This document shows positions 52,473 to 63,610 of a stretch of 64,000 nucleotides of DNA, piece after piece. The stretch comes from CAYNJG01 sp964397295 (GTDB lineage: Bacteria; Planctomycetota; Planctomycetia; Pirellulales; Pirellulaceae). The DNA lies in assembly GCA_964397295.1 (NCBI GenBank), contig CAYNJG010000004.1, positions 14,230 through 78,229 on the forward strand. The letters are read 5' to 3'. The position numbers were made by a program, and so were the translations under genes. The notes under the pieces were generated by a model. The model was not told where the DNA came from and ran no database searches. It saw nothing but the letters and a program-made list of their open reading frames with translations. Every line of letters begins with the position of its first letter. The first letter of the stretch is position 1.

Positions 52473-52800
52473 TCATGTGATAATCCACAATTAAACCATT
52501 ACCACCTGACTCGGGCAAGTTGCCGTAGTGCTATCACCTGGGGTGATACTAAATCACCAGCAATCGCAGGAAGCAAAGTGAGTCCCAGCACTGTGTCACT
52601 AGTCGGGTTACATGCGTTGCTCACGGCTTCGCTTGCTCGCTAGTAGTTCACGACTAGGTCGTACGTACCGTTGTATCCGCAATGTTTTTGCGAACTACTG
52701 TAAGGAACTCAATAAGTCTTTCCTCGGACAGGAATGTCTCACAGAGGTACGGTGGCACAGAGAGTGGATAGTTTCCTGGTATCGTCGATGACGTTTTCTA
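52473..52800. other. Intergenic region with a degenerate copy of the CACAGAGG repeat
   Basis: The 328 bases hold no gene I can support. At 52740-52762 the sequence CACAGAGGTACGG, a 3-base spacer, then CACAGAG matches the arm of the dispersed repeat at 6201-6228 (CACAGAGGCACGG, 4-base spacer, CACAGAG). No opposite arm is seen. Confidence 0.5.
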
Positions 52801-53334
52801 CTACCCAATAGCTCGGACTAGTTCGTCGTAGGTCGAAACGATTTCCTTGGTCGTCTCCGATTCCTGCGACTCAAGGTGCGCGCTTGCTTCGGTGATCGCC
52901 GTGGTGAGAATTGATTTTTCGAAGTCGTCGGCTTCTTCGATCAGTTTGCAGATTTGGTTGAATCCGTTTTGACCGTACTCGGCATCTTTCGCGTACGCCT
53001 TTGACTGATTCAGGCAGAACGCAAGCCACGCAGTGAAGCGAGCGATGCTGGACCACGAGGCTTCGTCTGACTGTGGAGGCTGTTCGGATGTGGTTGCCAC
53101 TTCGTCAACGACCGCCTTCAGCCATCGTCCTTCGTTTCGGCAAGGTTCACCTTTCGCCAGCGTCGGATCGTCGAGCAACTGTTCGGCGACTTGGATGACG
53201 TCGGCCGACATGTTCGGCATCTCGGCCCAAACCGACGAGATGGCTTTCTTGCCGCCTCGCGCGTCGATTTGTTCTTCCGTTGCGTCAATCAATAAATTCG
53301 TCGCCGTGACGAATGCGCGTAAGATAGTGTGCAT
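52801..53334 (-). CDS. Hypothetical helical protein
   Basis: A protein of 177 residues from ATG 53334. It is mostly helical, begins MHTILRAFVTATNLLIDATE and contains WSSIARFTAWLAFCLNQSKA. There is no signal peptide and no recognisable family. It lies 33 bases upstream of the TIM-barrel isomerase's stop on the same strand. It is an ordinary soluble protein of unknown role. Confidence 0.65.
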   Translation of the reverse strand: MHTILRAFVTATNLLIDATEEQIDARGGKKAISSVWAEMPNMSADVIQVAEQLLDDPTLAKGEPCRNEGRWLKAVVDEVATTSEQPPQSDEASWSSIARFTAWLAFCLNQSKAYAKDAEYGQNGFNQICKLIEEADDFEKSILTTAITEASAHLESQESETTKEIVSTYDELVRAIG

Positions 53335-53367
53335 GGTTCCGTCCAAAGCAAGTGTCGCAATGCTGGC

Positions 53368-54297
53368 TTAGCTAAAGTGTTGTCGGAGCAACGCGAGGCT
53401 CTTCTTCACTGAATCCTCGATCTCCGCTTTTCCTTCGAACTCAAGCGAAACATAGCCACGATAATTGGCATCTTGCATGATCTTCGCCACGCGGGCGTAA
53501 TCGATGTCCAGCGTGTACCACGAACCACCGCCGAAGTACGTTTTGGCTTGCATCAAGACTGCTTGCGGTGCGATCGCCTCGAGTTGCGTGTATTGATCCT
53601 CAAGGAAGTTACCCGTGTCGGCAGTAATCTGTAGCCATGGCGAATCGATCGCGTCAACAATGCGTTTTACGCCTGCGGCGGTGCGACCGAGTCCCCAGTG
53701 GTTTTCGAGACCCAGCGTGACGCCACATTTCTCCGCGGTGGGAATCAGTTTTTCGATCGCGCCGATGACCCAACCGAAACCTTGGTCGTCGGTGTAGCCT
53801 TTGAGGGTCGGTTCTATGCCCTTGTTCTTCATGAGCTCATCGAACGAACCGCTCGTTCCCCAGCGTCCGGTATTGATACGCATCGTTGGAATACCCATCT
53901 GATAGGCTTCCTCGATTTGTTTGATCGTTTTGTCGACTTCACTTTGTCGCTCTGCTTCGTCAGGCTTCACGAAACTCTGGTGCGTGGAGTAGCCCATCAA
54001 GTCGAGGCCCAGCTTGAACGCTTTCTGCTTAATCTTCTGCAACTGGCCGTTAGCAGGATCTTTTTCTTCGAACTGGACCTTAAGAATTTCGACGCCATCG
54101 AATCCCATGTCGGCTGCGAGCTCCAGGCATTTTTCGATAGGGCGAAAATCATCGCGACGGAATTGCCAGAACGAATACGTGGAAACGCCGATCGGGTTGA
54201 TCCACGGTCGTTTGGATTCTTGCGCGAGCGTTGGTGACGACAGAGCGACAGCGCCCGTTAAAGCTAGTCCAGATTGGATGAATGTTCGTCTTTGCAT
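53368..54297 (-). CDS. Secreted sugar-phosphate isomerase/epimerase-like TIM-barrel protein
   Basis: A protein of 309 residues. The start MQRRTFIQSGLALTGAVALS is a twin-arginine-like signal (RR-x-F-I). The barrel has GFDGVEILKVQFEEKD, GIPTMRINTGRWG, TLGLENHWG with the metal Glu, ITADTGNFLE with Asp, and YRGYVSLEFEGKAE with the last Glu: the AP-endonuclease-2/xylose-isomerase-like metal site. The start is set by the signal peptide (54297); a longer frame to 54438 is not supported. The substrate, probably a sugar, is unknown. Confidence 0.9.
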   Translation of the reverse strand: MQRRTFIQSGLALTGAVALSSPTLAQESKRPWINPIGVSTYSFWQFRRDDFRPIEKCLELAADMGFDGVEILKVQFEEKDPANGQLQKIKQKAFKLGLDLMGYSTHQSFVKPDEAERQSEVDKTIKQIEEAYQMGIPTMRINTGRWGTSGSFDELMKNKGIEPTLKGYTDDQGFGWVIGAIEKLIPTAEKCGVTLGLENHWGLGRTAAGVKRIVDAIDSPWLQITADTGNFLEDQYTQLEAIAPQAVLMQAKTYFGGGSWYTLDIDYARVAKIMQDANYRGYVSLEFEGKAEIEDSVKKSLALLRQHFS

Positions 54298-54443
54298 GTG
54301 AGCCTGCAGGATTGGAGTTGGCTGAATCGTCCGGGCAATGTCAACACGCCCGTGCACAAAAGTACCAGTCCGCACGCACGCACTCAAGCGAGTCTTTCGA
54401 AAATCGATGCGTGGCCAGCATGCCGACGATTTCGACACCAGAG

Positions 54444-55691
54444 CTACCAGGCCACTTCGCAGTCAGGTAAAGCCTGCTTGAGAAAATCGACGCCTTTGGG
54501 CGTTGCTCCGGTGGAGCCCAGCCTAAGCGTTCGAAGGTTCTTCAACGATTTTAGATGCACTAGCCCTTCATCGGTGATCTCATTGTTGTTTCGAAGGTCT
54601 AGAAAGGTGAGTCCCTTTAATTGCGTCAAATGTTCTACGGCCTCATTGGTGATCGGAGACCGATTTATGATGAGAGTTTCGAGCTGCGTTATTTTCGCAA
54701 TCGTTTTTGCAAACTCGTCGCTGACGCCGTCGCCTTCGACCGTGAGACTTTTGAGATGCGGTAGTTGGTGCTGTACTAGCTTGTGCAATACTTGGGGTGA
54801 GATTCGAATGCTGTAGAGTGCTAGTTCCGTGACAAGTCCTTTGCCATCTGCTTGGTTGGTACCCACGACGCCGATCATCCGGTAGCCGTCAGGTGTTCGC
54901 AGGTTGTTGAAGGCTTCCTGAATCTGAGCGGCCGTTGGCTTCGCGTCGTCCGGAAACAGCGGCGCGTCCGATACTTCGTAGTGGTCTTCCCCAGCAACGA
55001 TCTGGCATTGAGGCAGTGATTCTTTAAGTTTTTTTACTCCCTCTTCAGTAACGTTTGTTCCCATCAACGTCAGGCTAGTCAGCTTGGTCAGGTCGTGGAG
55101 GTGTTTGAGCCCTTCGTCCGTGATGTCGGTGTGATCGAGTCGCAACCAAGTGAGTTGTGACAATCGGGCTAACTGTGCCAACCCTTGGTCATTGAGCTTG
55201 CTGTTCGCCAACGAAACCGATTCTAAGTTTGGCAGCTTGGCGAGATGTCGGAAGCCGGTACCCGTTACGCTCGACCGATACAGGTATAGTGTCTTTAAGT
55301 TCTGCATTTGTTTGAGATGCTCAAGGCCATCGTCAGTCACCTCGACGCCATAGCCGAGCTCGATCACTTCCATGTCATCAAGCCTGCCCAAAGTTGAGAG
55401 AACCTGGTCGCTCGCTTTGAATTGAAAACTGTCGCGCTGCCGTCCCTGATTTGTCGCAAAGTCGACTACCGTCACGCGCCGAAAAAATTCTTCGCCGATG
55501 AATGTTTGAAGCCACTTCGGAGTCGATTTGAATCGTGGCTTGGTCTGGACGATGGTGCCACCATTTTCTTGAATGTGGCTCACGGCCAGTTTTTGGTTGC
55601 GCACATCGTTCGTGATCAGCCCTAGCCAAATGGCAACGCAGGTGATCACGACCAAGAGGCTGGCCAAGCTGAATCGAACCAGTTTTTTCAT
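54444..55691 (-). CDS. Leucine-rich repeat protein with N-terminal membrane segment
   Basis: A protein of 415 residues. The start MKKLVRFSLASLLVVITCVA gives one membrane segment in the style of the planctomycete R(F/W)SL(R/A)xLL proteins. About eight LRR units with VTDDGLEHLKQMQNLKTLYL, ITDEGLKHLHDLTKLTSLTL and NEAVEHLTQLKGLTFLDLRN follow, of the cysteine-free bacterial type. There is a break near 215-290 where the repeats are irregular. The function is unknown; probably protein binding at the membrane. Confidence 0.9.
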   Translation of the reverse strand: MKKLVRFSLASLLVVITCVAIWLGLITNDVRNQKLAVSHIQENGGTIVQTKPRFKSTPKWLQTFIGEEFFRRVTVVDFATNQGRQRDSFQFKASDQVLSTLGRLDDMEVIELGYGVEVTDDGLEHLKQMQNLKTLYLYRSSVTGTGFRHLAKLPNLESVSLANSKLNDQGLAQLARLSQLTWLRLDHTDITDEGLKHLHDLTKLTSLTLMGTNVTEEGVKKLKESLPQCQIVAGEDHYEVSDAPLFPDDAKPTAAQIQEAFNNLRTPDGYRMIGVVGTNQADGKGLVTELALYSIRISPQVLHKLVQHQLPHLKSLTVEGDGVSDEFAKTIAKITQLETLIINRSPITNEAVEHLTQLKGLTFLDLRNNNEITDEGLVHLKSLKNLRTLRLGSTGATPKGVDFLKQALPDCEVAW

Positions 55692-55773
55692 GTTGGCCCC
55701 AGTGCACTCGTTGTGGAGAACACATTGTAAAGGCCGTTACATCTCAAGCAAGACGTTTCGTCTTATGTGTTGC

Positions 55774-57555
55774 TCATTCGATTCGCGTGAGCATCATCAA
55801 CCGAAAGTCCATGACCTGCGAACCGGGGATGTCGGTTGCGCGGAGGCTGAGTTTTCCGTTGCCTTTCTTTAGTTCGATCGTACCCATCGAAAGTGGTTTG
55901 AAATCTTTCACGTACGATTCCGCGCGGGGAAAGCGATCGTGCTCGGCGCCTTGCAGCGGCGGGTCATGCGTTTCGGTGATTTTCGAGGCAAGCTTGGCGC
56001 CCTGGAAAGTGAGTTCGAATGTCGAGCCAACATCCGCCGCTGGGCAGGTGTAGTAGATCTGCACTTCGAACTTACCGTCGGCAGGAACTTCGACGTCCCA
56101 CGTGATGCGGTCATCGAGCGTCTTCCAGTTACTGAAGAACGAACAGTTGGGAAAGCGATTCGAACGTTCGATACCGCCGATCGTTTTTGCGTCTCGTGCT
56201 GGGATCTGGGTGTACTTGTAGTCCGGATGACCGACGATGAACGGACGGTCATCTGATTCGAGTTCCGGTAACAGCTCTTGCTTCCATGCTTCCACGGCGG
56301 TTCTCATTTTACTTGCAACCTTCTCGTTTTGGATCGGCGTGCGCTGTCCGGGATCGGTGGTCATCTCGAACAGTTGTCCTTTTCCGTCGTAGCGATATCG
56401 TTGCGAACGCACACTCACTCGGCCTCGCCAGTGGTTGAAGATCAAGCGATCCGGCCATGAGGCGGCGGTGTCGGTAAGCAGTGGCACAAGGCTCATGCCG
56501 TCGAGCTTTTTCTTAGGCGTGTGTTCGATGCCAGCCAGCTCACTGAGTGTTGGTAGTAAATCTATCGCTGCTGCAATTTGTGGCTCGCGTGTGCCGGCCT
56601 TGAGTTTGGCTGGGTAACGAATGAGCAATGGCGAACGCACGCCGCCTTCGTCGGTCGATCCTTTGCGGCCTTTCATCTCGCCGTTCCAGCGCGCGCCGTT
56701 CGGGCCGTTGTCATGAAAGAAAACGACGATGGTGTCGTTGGTCAAATCGAGTTCATCAAGCTTTTTCAAAAGTCGACCGACATTCCAATCAATGTTCTCA
56801 CACATCGCGAGCGCCGCGCGCAGATGCAATGGATTCTCTTTTTCTTCACCATCGCGATGATGCATTCTGAGCTCTTTTTCTTGGAATCGATTCCAAAATT
56901 CGTCAGGTACTTGCATGGGCGAATGCGGCGTGTTGTATGGCAAGTAGACGAAGAACGGCTGTTTGCGATGTTGTTCGATGAATTTAATCGCGTTATTTGT
57001 GAGGTCGTCGACAAGAAAGCCCTTGCCGGTAGTCAGCTGACCATTGCGCTCGAGCATCGGGTCAAAGTAGTTGCCCCAATGGCCTGAACAAAACCCGTAA
57101 AAGTAGTCGAATCCACGACCATTCGGGTGATATGGGTACTGCATCCCGTTATGCCATTTGCCGAAGGCCGCGGTGGTGTAGCCCGCCGACTTGAATACGT
57201 CGGCGATCGTTTGTTCATCTACGTCCATGCGTTCTCCTCCCGCGGAGGTGGAGTAGACACCGGATCGGGGGTGGTAGCGCCCTGTTAGAAACTCAGCGCG
57301 TGTTGGCGAACAGACGGGGCAAACGTAAAACGACTCGAAACTGGCTCCATCGCGAGCCAGCGAGTCAATGTTCGGTGTCGAAAGATTCGTGTTGCCATTC
57401 AGGCTCAAGTCGCCCCAGCCCTGATCGTCTGTCAGAATCACGACGACATTTGGTGAGTCCGCTTGCGCAACTTGCGCAGTTTGAAAACAGAGTGCGTCTG
57501 CTACCAATCCGACAACGCAAGAACCAACTAAAACAGCGGTATTCTTATTGCCCAT
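55774..57555 (-). CDS. Secreted Cys-type sulfatase
   Basis: A protein of 593 residues. A signal peptide (to about residue 30) is followed by NVVVILTDDQGWGD with the metal Asp residues, then the sulfatase signature CSPTRAEFLTGR, whose Cys would be turned to formylglycine, and GKWHNG. A metal DN pair follows in FFHDNGPNGA. The C-terminal 150 residues look like an added beta domain (FEVQIYYTCPAADVGS). It is a formylglycine sulfatase, in planctomycetes usually for sulfated polysaccharides. The maturase is not encoded here. The start at 57555 is used; the in-frame start at 57567 adds four residues. Confidence 0.95.
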   Translation of the reverse strand: MGNKNTAVLVGSCVVGLVADALCFQTAQVAQADSPNVVVILTDDQGWGDLSLNGNTNLSTPNIDSLARDGASFESFYVCPVCSPTRAEFLTGRYHPRSGVYSTSAGGERMDVDEQTIADVFKSAGYTTAAFGKWHNGMQYPYHPNGRGFDYFYGFCSGHWGNYFDPMLERNGQLTTGKGFLVDDLTNNAIKFIEQHRKQPFFVYLPYNTPHSPMQVPDEFWNRFQEKELRMHHRDGEEKENPLHLRAALAMCENIDWNVGRLLKKLDELDLTNDTIVVFFHDNGPNGARWNGEMKGRKGSTDEGGVRSPLLIRYPAKLKAGTREPQIAAAIDLLPTLSELAGIEHTPKKKLDGMSLVPLLTDTAASWPDRLIFNHWRGRVSVRSQRYRYDGKGQLFEMTTDPGQRTPIQNEKVASKMRTAVEAWKQELLPELESDDRPFIVGHPDYKYTQIPARDAKTIGGIERSNRFPNCSFFSNWKTLDDRITWDVEVPADGKFEVQIYYTCPAADVGSTFELTFQGAKLASKITETHDPPLQGAEHDRFPRAESYVKDFKPLSMGTIELKKGNGKLSLRATDIPGSQVMDFRLMMLTRIE

Positions 57556-57786
57556 ATTCACTTTCAAAACTCGTTCGTCGAAAAAAAGACGGGATAAGCA
57601 ATTTGCGGTGGCGGATTTCGCGCGTCAATGCTGCTCTCTAGGAGTGTCGGAGAGGAATTGGAGGAGGGGCATTTCTTAATTTCTTCCAAATTCTTGTACG
57701 ATATCAACATTTGGTTACCTTACCAAAGTAGCTAGTAAATTACCCACCATCTAGCTGGACATCACGGAATACAAGAGGAAGATTCG

Positions 57787-60700
57787 ATGAACAGGTTTGA
57801 GGCACGGCGACGGAACCGAATGAGTTCTAGGCCGAAATCACGGCGTCGATTAGTAGAACCACTGGAAGCCCGCCGGCTTATGGCCGCGGACACAGCGACG
57901 TCAGTTTGTGCGGCAGGTGCTTGCACCGAAACGGAATCATTCTCGGGAATACCCGACCTGAATGACTCGGCAATTTTTGATCAATTCGATCCATCACTCG
58001 GTACTTTGCTTTCTGTGAAAGTAAGTATGGATTTGACGTCCGAGGGCGGATCTTTCCAGGCGGACAACGACAGTGATAGTCCAGCAGTCTTAGATGTGTC
58101 GTTCGGCGCGGAGGGTGTGCTCTCTTCAACAGAAGTTGGCTTGTTCAGCTCGCTAGTGCCGATTCCGACTTCGGTTCTCACAACGCTTTCGACTTCGCAA
58201 GGCGCGACGTTTAACTTGGCAGGCACTGACGGTGACAACACTGATCAGTTCGACGTCGGAGGAGCGGACTGGGATCGATTCGATGGTACGACATCGACCG
58301 ATATGGACATGGGCAACATCGATCCCACTTTGTTTGCGGGATATGAAGGCACTAGCACATTCGCACTCGACTTCGACGTCGATCAGGTCGGCAGTGCCAT
58401 GAACGCTGGCGGAGCGTTCTTGCAAATCGACCCCGTTTCCGTCTCTGGCAACATCACGGTCTCCTACGAATATGAGCCTTTCGCTCCCGTGTTCAACCCA
58501 TCGGTTGATATCGACAAATTTCTTTGGGACATCAACGGCGACACCAACCTCAGCTCGAACATCCGCGCCGGCGATGAACTGTTCTACGCTTTCGAGGTAA
58601 CCAATACAGGCGATAGCGAACTGACGGACGTTTCAGTCTCAGATAGCTTGCCCGATTTCGTGTTTGAAGACGACGTACTCGTCGGCGATGAACTGGTTGC
58701 CTTCGACGGCTCGTTAGATCCGGGCGAAGTCGTGACGTTCTTGGGCAACTATGTCGTCACCATGGACGACGTGCTCGCAGGTGAAATTGTCAACACGGGA
58801 ACAGTAAGTGCCGAGGGGCCAGAAGGCTCTGTCGGCGGTAGTAGCGTTACCGACAATGACGTAGAAACGACTCCGATTGACCCGTTGGTCTCGGAGATCG
58901 ATATCGACAAGTTCCTTTGGGATATCAATGGCGACACCAACCTAAGCTCGGACATCAGCGCCGGCGACGAACTGATTTACGCTTTCGAGATTACGAACAC
59001 AGGCGAGACCGAACTGACTGGTGTTTCGGTAACGGATAGCTTGCCCGGTTTCGAATTCAATGAGAACGTTCAAATTGGCGACGTTGTTGAATTAGTTCCT
59101 TNNNNNNNNNNNNNNNNNNNNNNNNNNNNNNNNNNNNNNNNNNNNNNNNNNNNNNNNNNNNNNNNNNNNNNNNNNNNNNNNNNNNNNNNNNNNNNNNNNN
59201 NTCCTTTGGGACATCAACGGTGATCCGAACCTCAGTTCGAACATCCGTGCTGGCGATGAGTTGATTTACGCTTTCGAGGTTACGAACACAGGTGAGACCG
59301 AACTGACTGGCGTTTCGGTGACGGATAGCCTGCCTGGATTCGAATTCAATGAGAACGTTCAAATCGGTGATGTTGTCGAATTGGTTCCCTATGACGGCAC
59401 TTTGAGTCCCGGCGACTTTGTGACGTTCATGGGTATCTACAACGTGACGATGGACGACGTTCTTGCTGGCGAAGTGGTGAACACGGGAACCGTTAGCGCC
59501 AATGGTTTAGGTGACATTGGTATCACGGACAGTGACGTGGAAACGACTCCGATTGATCCGTTGGTTTCGGACATCGATATCGACAAGTTCCTTTGGGACA
59601 TCAACGGTGATCCAAACCTAAGCTCGGACATCAGTGTCGGCGACGAACTGATCTACGCTTTCGAGATCACGAACACGGGTGAGACCGAACTGACTGGTGT
59701 TTCGGTGACGGATAGCTTGCCTGGTTTCGAATTCAATGAGAACGTTCAAATTGGCGACGTTGTTGAATTAGTTCCTTACGACGGCACACTGAGCCCCGGT
59801 GAGTTCGTAACGTTCATGGGTACTTACACGGTAACCATTGACGACGTTCTTGCTGGCGAAGTGGTGAACACGGGTACGGTTAGCTCGCAAGACATCTTCG
59901 GCGATACGATTGGTGGCAGTGACGTTGAGACGACACCGATCGATACGCCTGTTTCTTCGGTCGACATTGACAAGTTCCTTTGGGACATCAACGGTGATCC
60001 GAACCTCAGTTCGAACATCCGTGCTGGCGATGAGTTGATTTACGCTTTCGAGGTTACGAACACAGGTGAGACCGAACTGACTGGCGTTTCGGTGACGGAT
60101 AGCCTGCCTGGATTCGAATTCAATGAGAACGTTCAAATCGGTGATGTTGTCGAATTGGTTCCCTATGACGGCACTTTGAGTCCCGGCGACTTTGTGACGT
60201 TCATGGGTATCTACAACGTGACGATGGACGACGTTCTTGCTGGCGAAGTGGTGAACACGGGAACCGTTAGCGCCAATGGTTTAGGTGACATTGGTATCAC
60301 GGACAGTGACGTGGAAACGACTCCGATTGATCCGTTGGTTTCGGACATCGATATCGACAAGTTCCTTTGGGACATCAACGGTGATCCAAACCTAAGCTCG
60401 GACATCAGTGTCGGCGACGAACTGATCTACGCTTTCGAGATCACGAACACGGGTGAGACCGAACTGACTGGTGTTTCGGTGACGGATAGCTTGCCTGGTT
60501 TCGAATTCAATGAGAACGTTCAAATTGGCGACGTTGTTGAATTAGTTCCTTACGACGGCACACTGAGCCCCGGTGAGTTCGTAACGTTCATGGGTACTTA
60601 CACGGTAACCATTGACGACGTTCTTGCTGGCGAAGTGGTGAACACGGGTACGGTTAGCTCGCAAGACATCTTCGGCGATACGATTGGTGGCAGTGACGTT

Positions 60701-63172
60701 GAGACGACACCGATCGATACGCCTGTTTCTTCGGTCGACATTGACAAGTTCCTTTGGGACATCAACGGTGATCCGAACCTCAGTTCGAACATCCGTGCTG
60801 GCGATGAGTTGATTTACGCTTTCGAGGTTACGAACACAGGTGAGACCGAACTGACTGGCGTTTCGGTGACGGATAGCCTGCCTGGATTCGAATTCAATGA
60901 GAACGTTCAAATCGGTGATGTTGTCGAATTGGTTCCCTATGACGGCACTTTGAGTCCCGGCGACTTTGTGACGTTCATGGGTATCTACAACGTGACGATG
61001 GACGACGTTCTTGCTGGCGAAGTGGTGAACACGGGAACCGTTAGCGCCAATGGTTTAGGTGACATTGGTATCACGGACAGTGACGTGGAAACGACTCCGA
61101 TTGACCCGTTGGTCTCGGAAATCGATATCGACAAGTTCCTTTGGGACATCAACGGTGATCCGAACCTGCATACGAATATCCGTGCTGGCGATGAACTGAT
61201 CTACGCTTTCGAGATCACGAACACGGGCGAGACTGAACTGACTGGTGTTTCGGTGACGGATAGCTTGCCTGGTTTCGAATTCAATGAAAACGTGCAAATT
61301 GGCGACGTTGTTGAATTAGTTCCTTACGATGGCACTTTGAGTCCTGGCGACTTTGTGACGTTCATGGGTACTTACACCGTGACGATGGACGATGTTCTCG
61401 CTGGTGAAGTGGTAAACACGGGTACGGTTAGCGCGCACGACATGTTCGGCGATACCGTCGGAGGCAGCGATGTGGAGACGACTCCGATCGATCCGCTCGT
61501 TTCTTCGATCGACATCGACAAAATGCTCTGGGACATCAATGGCGATCCTAACTTGGACACAGACATATTCGTCGGTGACGAGTTAATCTACGGCTTTACC
61601 GTTACCAACACGGGTGAGTCTACGCTGACTGGTGTTTCGGTAGTCGACAGCTTGCCCGGTTTCATGATGCAAGAGAATGTTCAGATCGGCGATGTCGTAG
61701 AACTGGTCGAATTCGATGGCATACTCAATCCTGGCGAATTTGTTGTCTTCATGGGATCGTACATTGTCTCAGCAGACGATGGGTTGGCCGGTGAAGTCGT
61801 GAACACTGGTACGGTTAGTTCAATCGATGTCTACGGCAACTCAGTTGGTGATTCAGATGTGGAAACGACGCCGATTGCTCCGATGGATGTTCTCGAATTG
61901 GACAAGTTCCTGTGGGACATCAACGGCAGTCCCGATTTGCACAACGACATCATGGTGGGTGACGAACTCATCTATGCGTTGGAAGTCACAAACACCAGCG
62001 ACTTCACGGTGACGAACGTTGTCGTGTCGGATGATACGCCAGGCGTGGTCTTAGACGAAGAAGTGGCCATACCGTATATCGCTTTCGAGCAAAGCTTTGT
62101 GGTACCTGATAGCGGAGACCTCGGTGTCTACGCCTTGGTTGACCGCACGTTAGTCAGCGATCCAGAGGAAGCGAAAGCTTGGGATAACTTCACGTTGACG
62201 CAAGGAGCAACGGTGCTCGACGCGATTACATGGGCTGGAGCGTACGACGAGGGCTTCGCAACTGGTGGCCAAACTGCAGAGACTGACTTCGTGATTGAAA
62301 TCGCGGCAGCCGACGGCAGTGGTCTACCTGGATCGATTTTGCATTCGTTCTACGTTCGAGGTGGTGACGCTGGAGTTGACGACGTCAACGTACAAACGAC
62401 GCTGCTTTCGCATTCGGGACCGTTTGGTGGGTCTGCTTACGAGTACCACGCGATGTTACCGTTCACGGTGCTCGAAGATGGTGACTATTTCGTATCCATC
62501 ACCGCGCAGCAGACGTTCCCTAACGCTGCTCCCACTATTGATCCGTCCTGGCAATGGCACTTAGGTGCCGACGCGGATGGTGCCGATGGTTTCTACTTCT
62601 ATGACGATCTGTTCGATGACGGAGCAGATGTTGATGGCACGCCAACTCCAGCAAACTTCGAGGCTGAAAAGGATCTTGCTTTCACATGGCATGCGTCCGA
62701 GCTCACCGATTTCGACGGTACGCTCGAAGCTGGCGAGTCGGCGACGTTCATGGCTCGGTATATCGTTACGCAAGAGGATGTCACACGTGGGTTCTTCCTG
62801 AATGAGGGAAGCGTGGTCGGTACATTGCCAAATGGTGAGACGACGGACGACACGGATACACACACGGTGACGATCAATCCACCGCCGGTTCCCGCTTGCA
62901 ATCCAAGCAACGGAGACATCGACGGCGATGGAATGGTTTCCTTCTCTGACTTCCTCACGCTGTCGACAAACTTCGGTTCTTCTGAAGCCACGGCATCAAT
63001 GGGCGATGTTGACTGCGATGGTCAGGTTGCCTTCGCTGACTTCCTTATCTTGTCGAATAACTTCGGCCAATCCGTCGGAGCTGAAGTAGCGGCCGCAGAA
63101 GTGGGTGCCGCCGATTCGGTGGACGCACTGGACGCGGCGTTCGCAGATGATGATTCGGCTTGGGCGATTTAA
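57787..63172 (+). CDS. Giant surface protein with tandem 129-residue repeats (interrupted by assembly gap)
   Basis: An ATG at 57787 opens with a basic leader and RRRLVEPLEARRLMAADT, the planctomycete LEPR-XLL-type surface signal. A unique domain follows (to about 58500), then tandem DUF11-like repeats. Each unit of 129 residues has IDKFLWDINGD, DELIYAFEVTNTGETEL and VSVTDSLPGFEF. Further on comes a non-repeat region (about 62040-62900) and two dockerin-like EF-hand units (GDIDGDGMVSFSDFLTLS and GDVDCDGQVAFADFLILS). The 100-N gap breaks the frame, but a true gap of 198 bases (or 198 plus whole 387-base units) restores one frame, so this is a single gene. The product is predicted to be exported and surface-bound; the role, perhaps adhesion or envelope structure, is unknown. 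The copy number of repeats is uncertain. Confidence 0.9.
59102..59201. other. Assembly gap (100 N) inside repeat array
   Basis: A run of exactly 100 N, the usual placeholder for a gap of unknown size. Sequence before it matches the repeat up to base 59777 and sequence after it resumes at the position equal to 59976, so at least 198 bases are missing. More copies of the repeat may have been lost. Confidence 0.98.
59202..61105. repeat. 774-bp near-perfect tandem repeat (two 387-bp half units each)
   Basis: Marker TTGATTTACGCTTTCGAGGT occurs at 59261, 60035 and 60809, exactly 774 bases apart. The half-unit marker TCCTTTGGGACATCAACGG occurs every 387 bases. The first two full units appear identical by eye; the third departs after about 61105. 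Both lengths are multiples of 3, so copy changes keep the frame. Confidence 0.95.
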
Positions 63173-63218
63173 CTCAACCTCGATTACCCTGAGGGTTTAG
63201 CAGGGCCGATCAACATTG

Positions 63219-63253
63219 CGAGGCGACCTAGATTATTTTGGGTCGCCTCGTTT
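63219..63253 (+). terminator. Intrinsic terminator after the giant surface protein gene
   Basis: CGAGGCGACC (63219-63228) pairs perfectly with GGTCGCCTCG (63241-63250) around a 12-base loop, followed by TTT. It lies about 47 bases past the stop of the giant gene. The remaining DNA to 63610 (about 360 bases) has no supported gene and should hold the promoter of the permease gene. Confidence 0.85.
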
Positions 63254-63610
63254 ACGTTGACACGGCTCGCCTTCATGGAAGCTCAGGACGCAGCGCTTCG
63301 GTCGACCGCCAACCAGACAGACGTAGATTCGACCTCGCCGAACGGCCTGCCTAATCGCAGGAGCAAATTCAAACGTCTAAAGGCGGTTTTTCCCCGAGTT
63401 TGGGGGACTGGAATCCGAAGTACATCGGTAGCACCTCGTTTTCAACGGCAATTCCAGGTGTTAGTACCGGCGATAGAACGGTATAACCCCATTTTTCGAT
63501 ATGATTCCGATCGACCCGAGTCCGGCGTCAGGCACAACCTAGGTTTTCATAGCCGAAAACCTTCAAACGCCCAGCTTTCTCGGTTTGTCACCGGTTTGCC
63601 CAACAAGTAC

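Noticed and set aside
59768..60910. Repeated 122-codon minus-strand frames
   Set aside because: Exact shadows of the tandem repeat on the coding strand.
57787..63172. CRISPR array, suggested by regular repeats
   Set aside because: Period is 387/774 bases, the whole unit is repeated without unique spacers and it is protein-coding.
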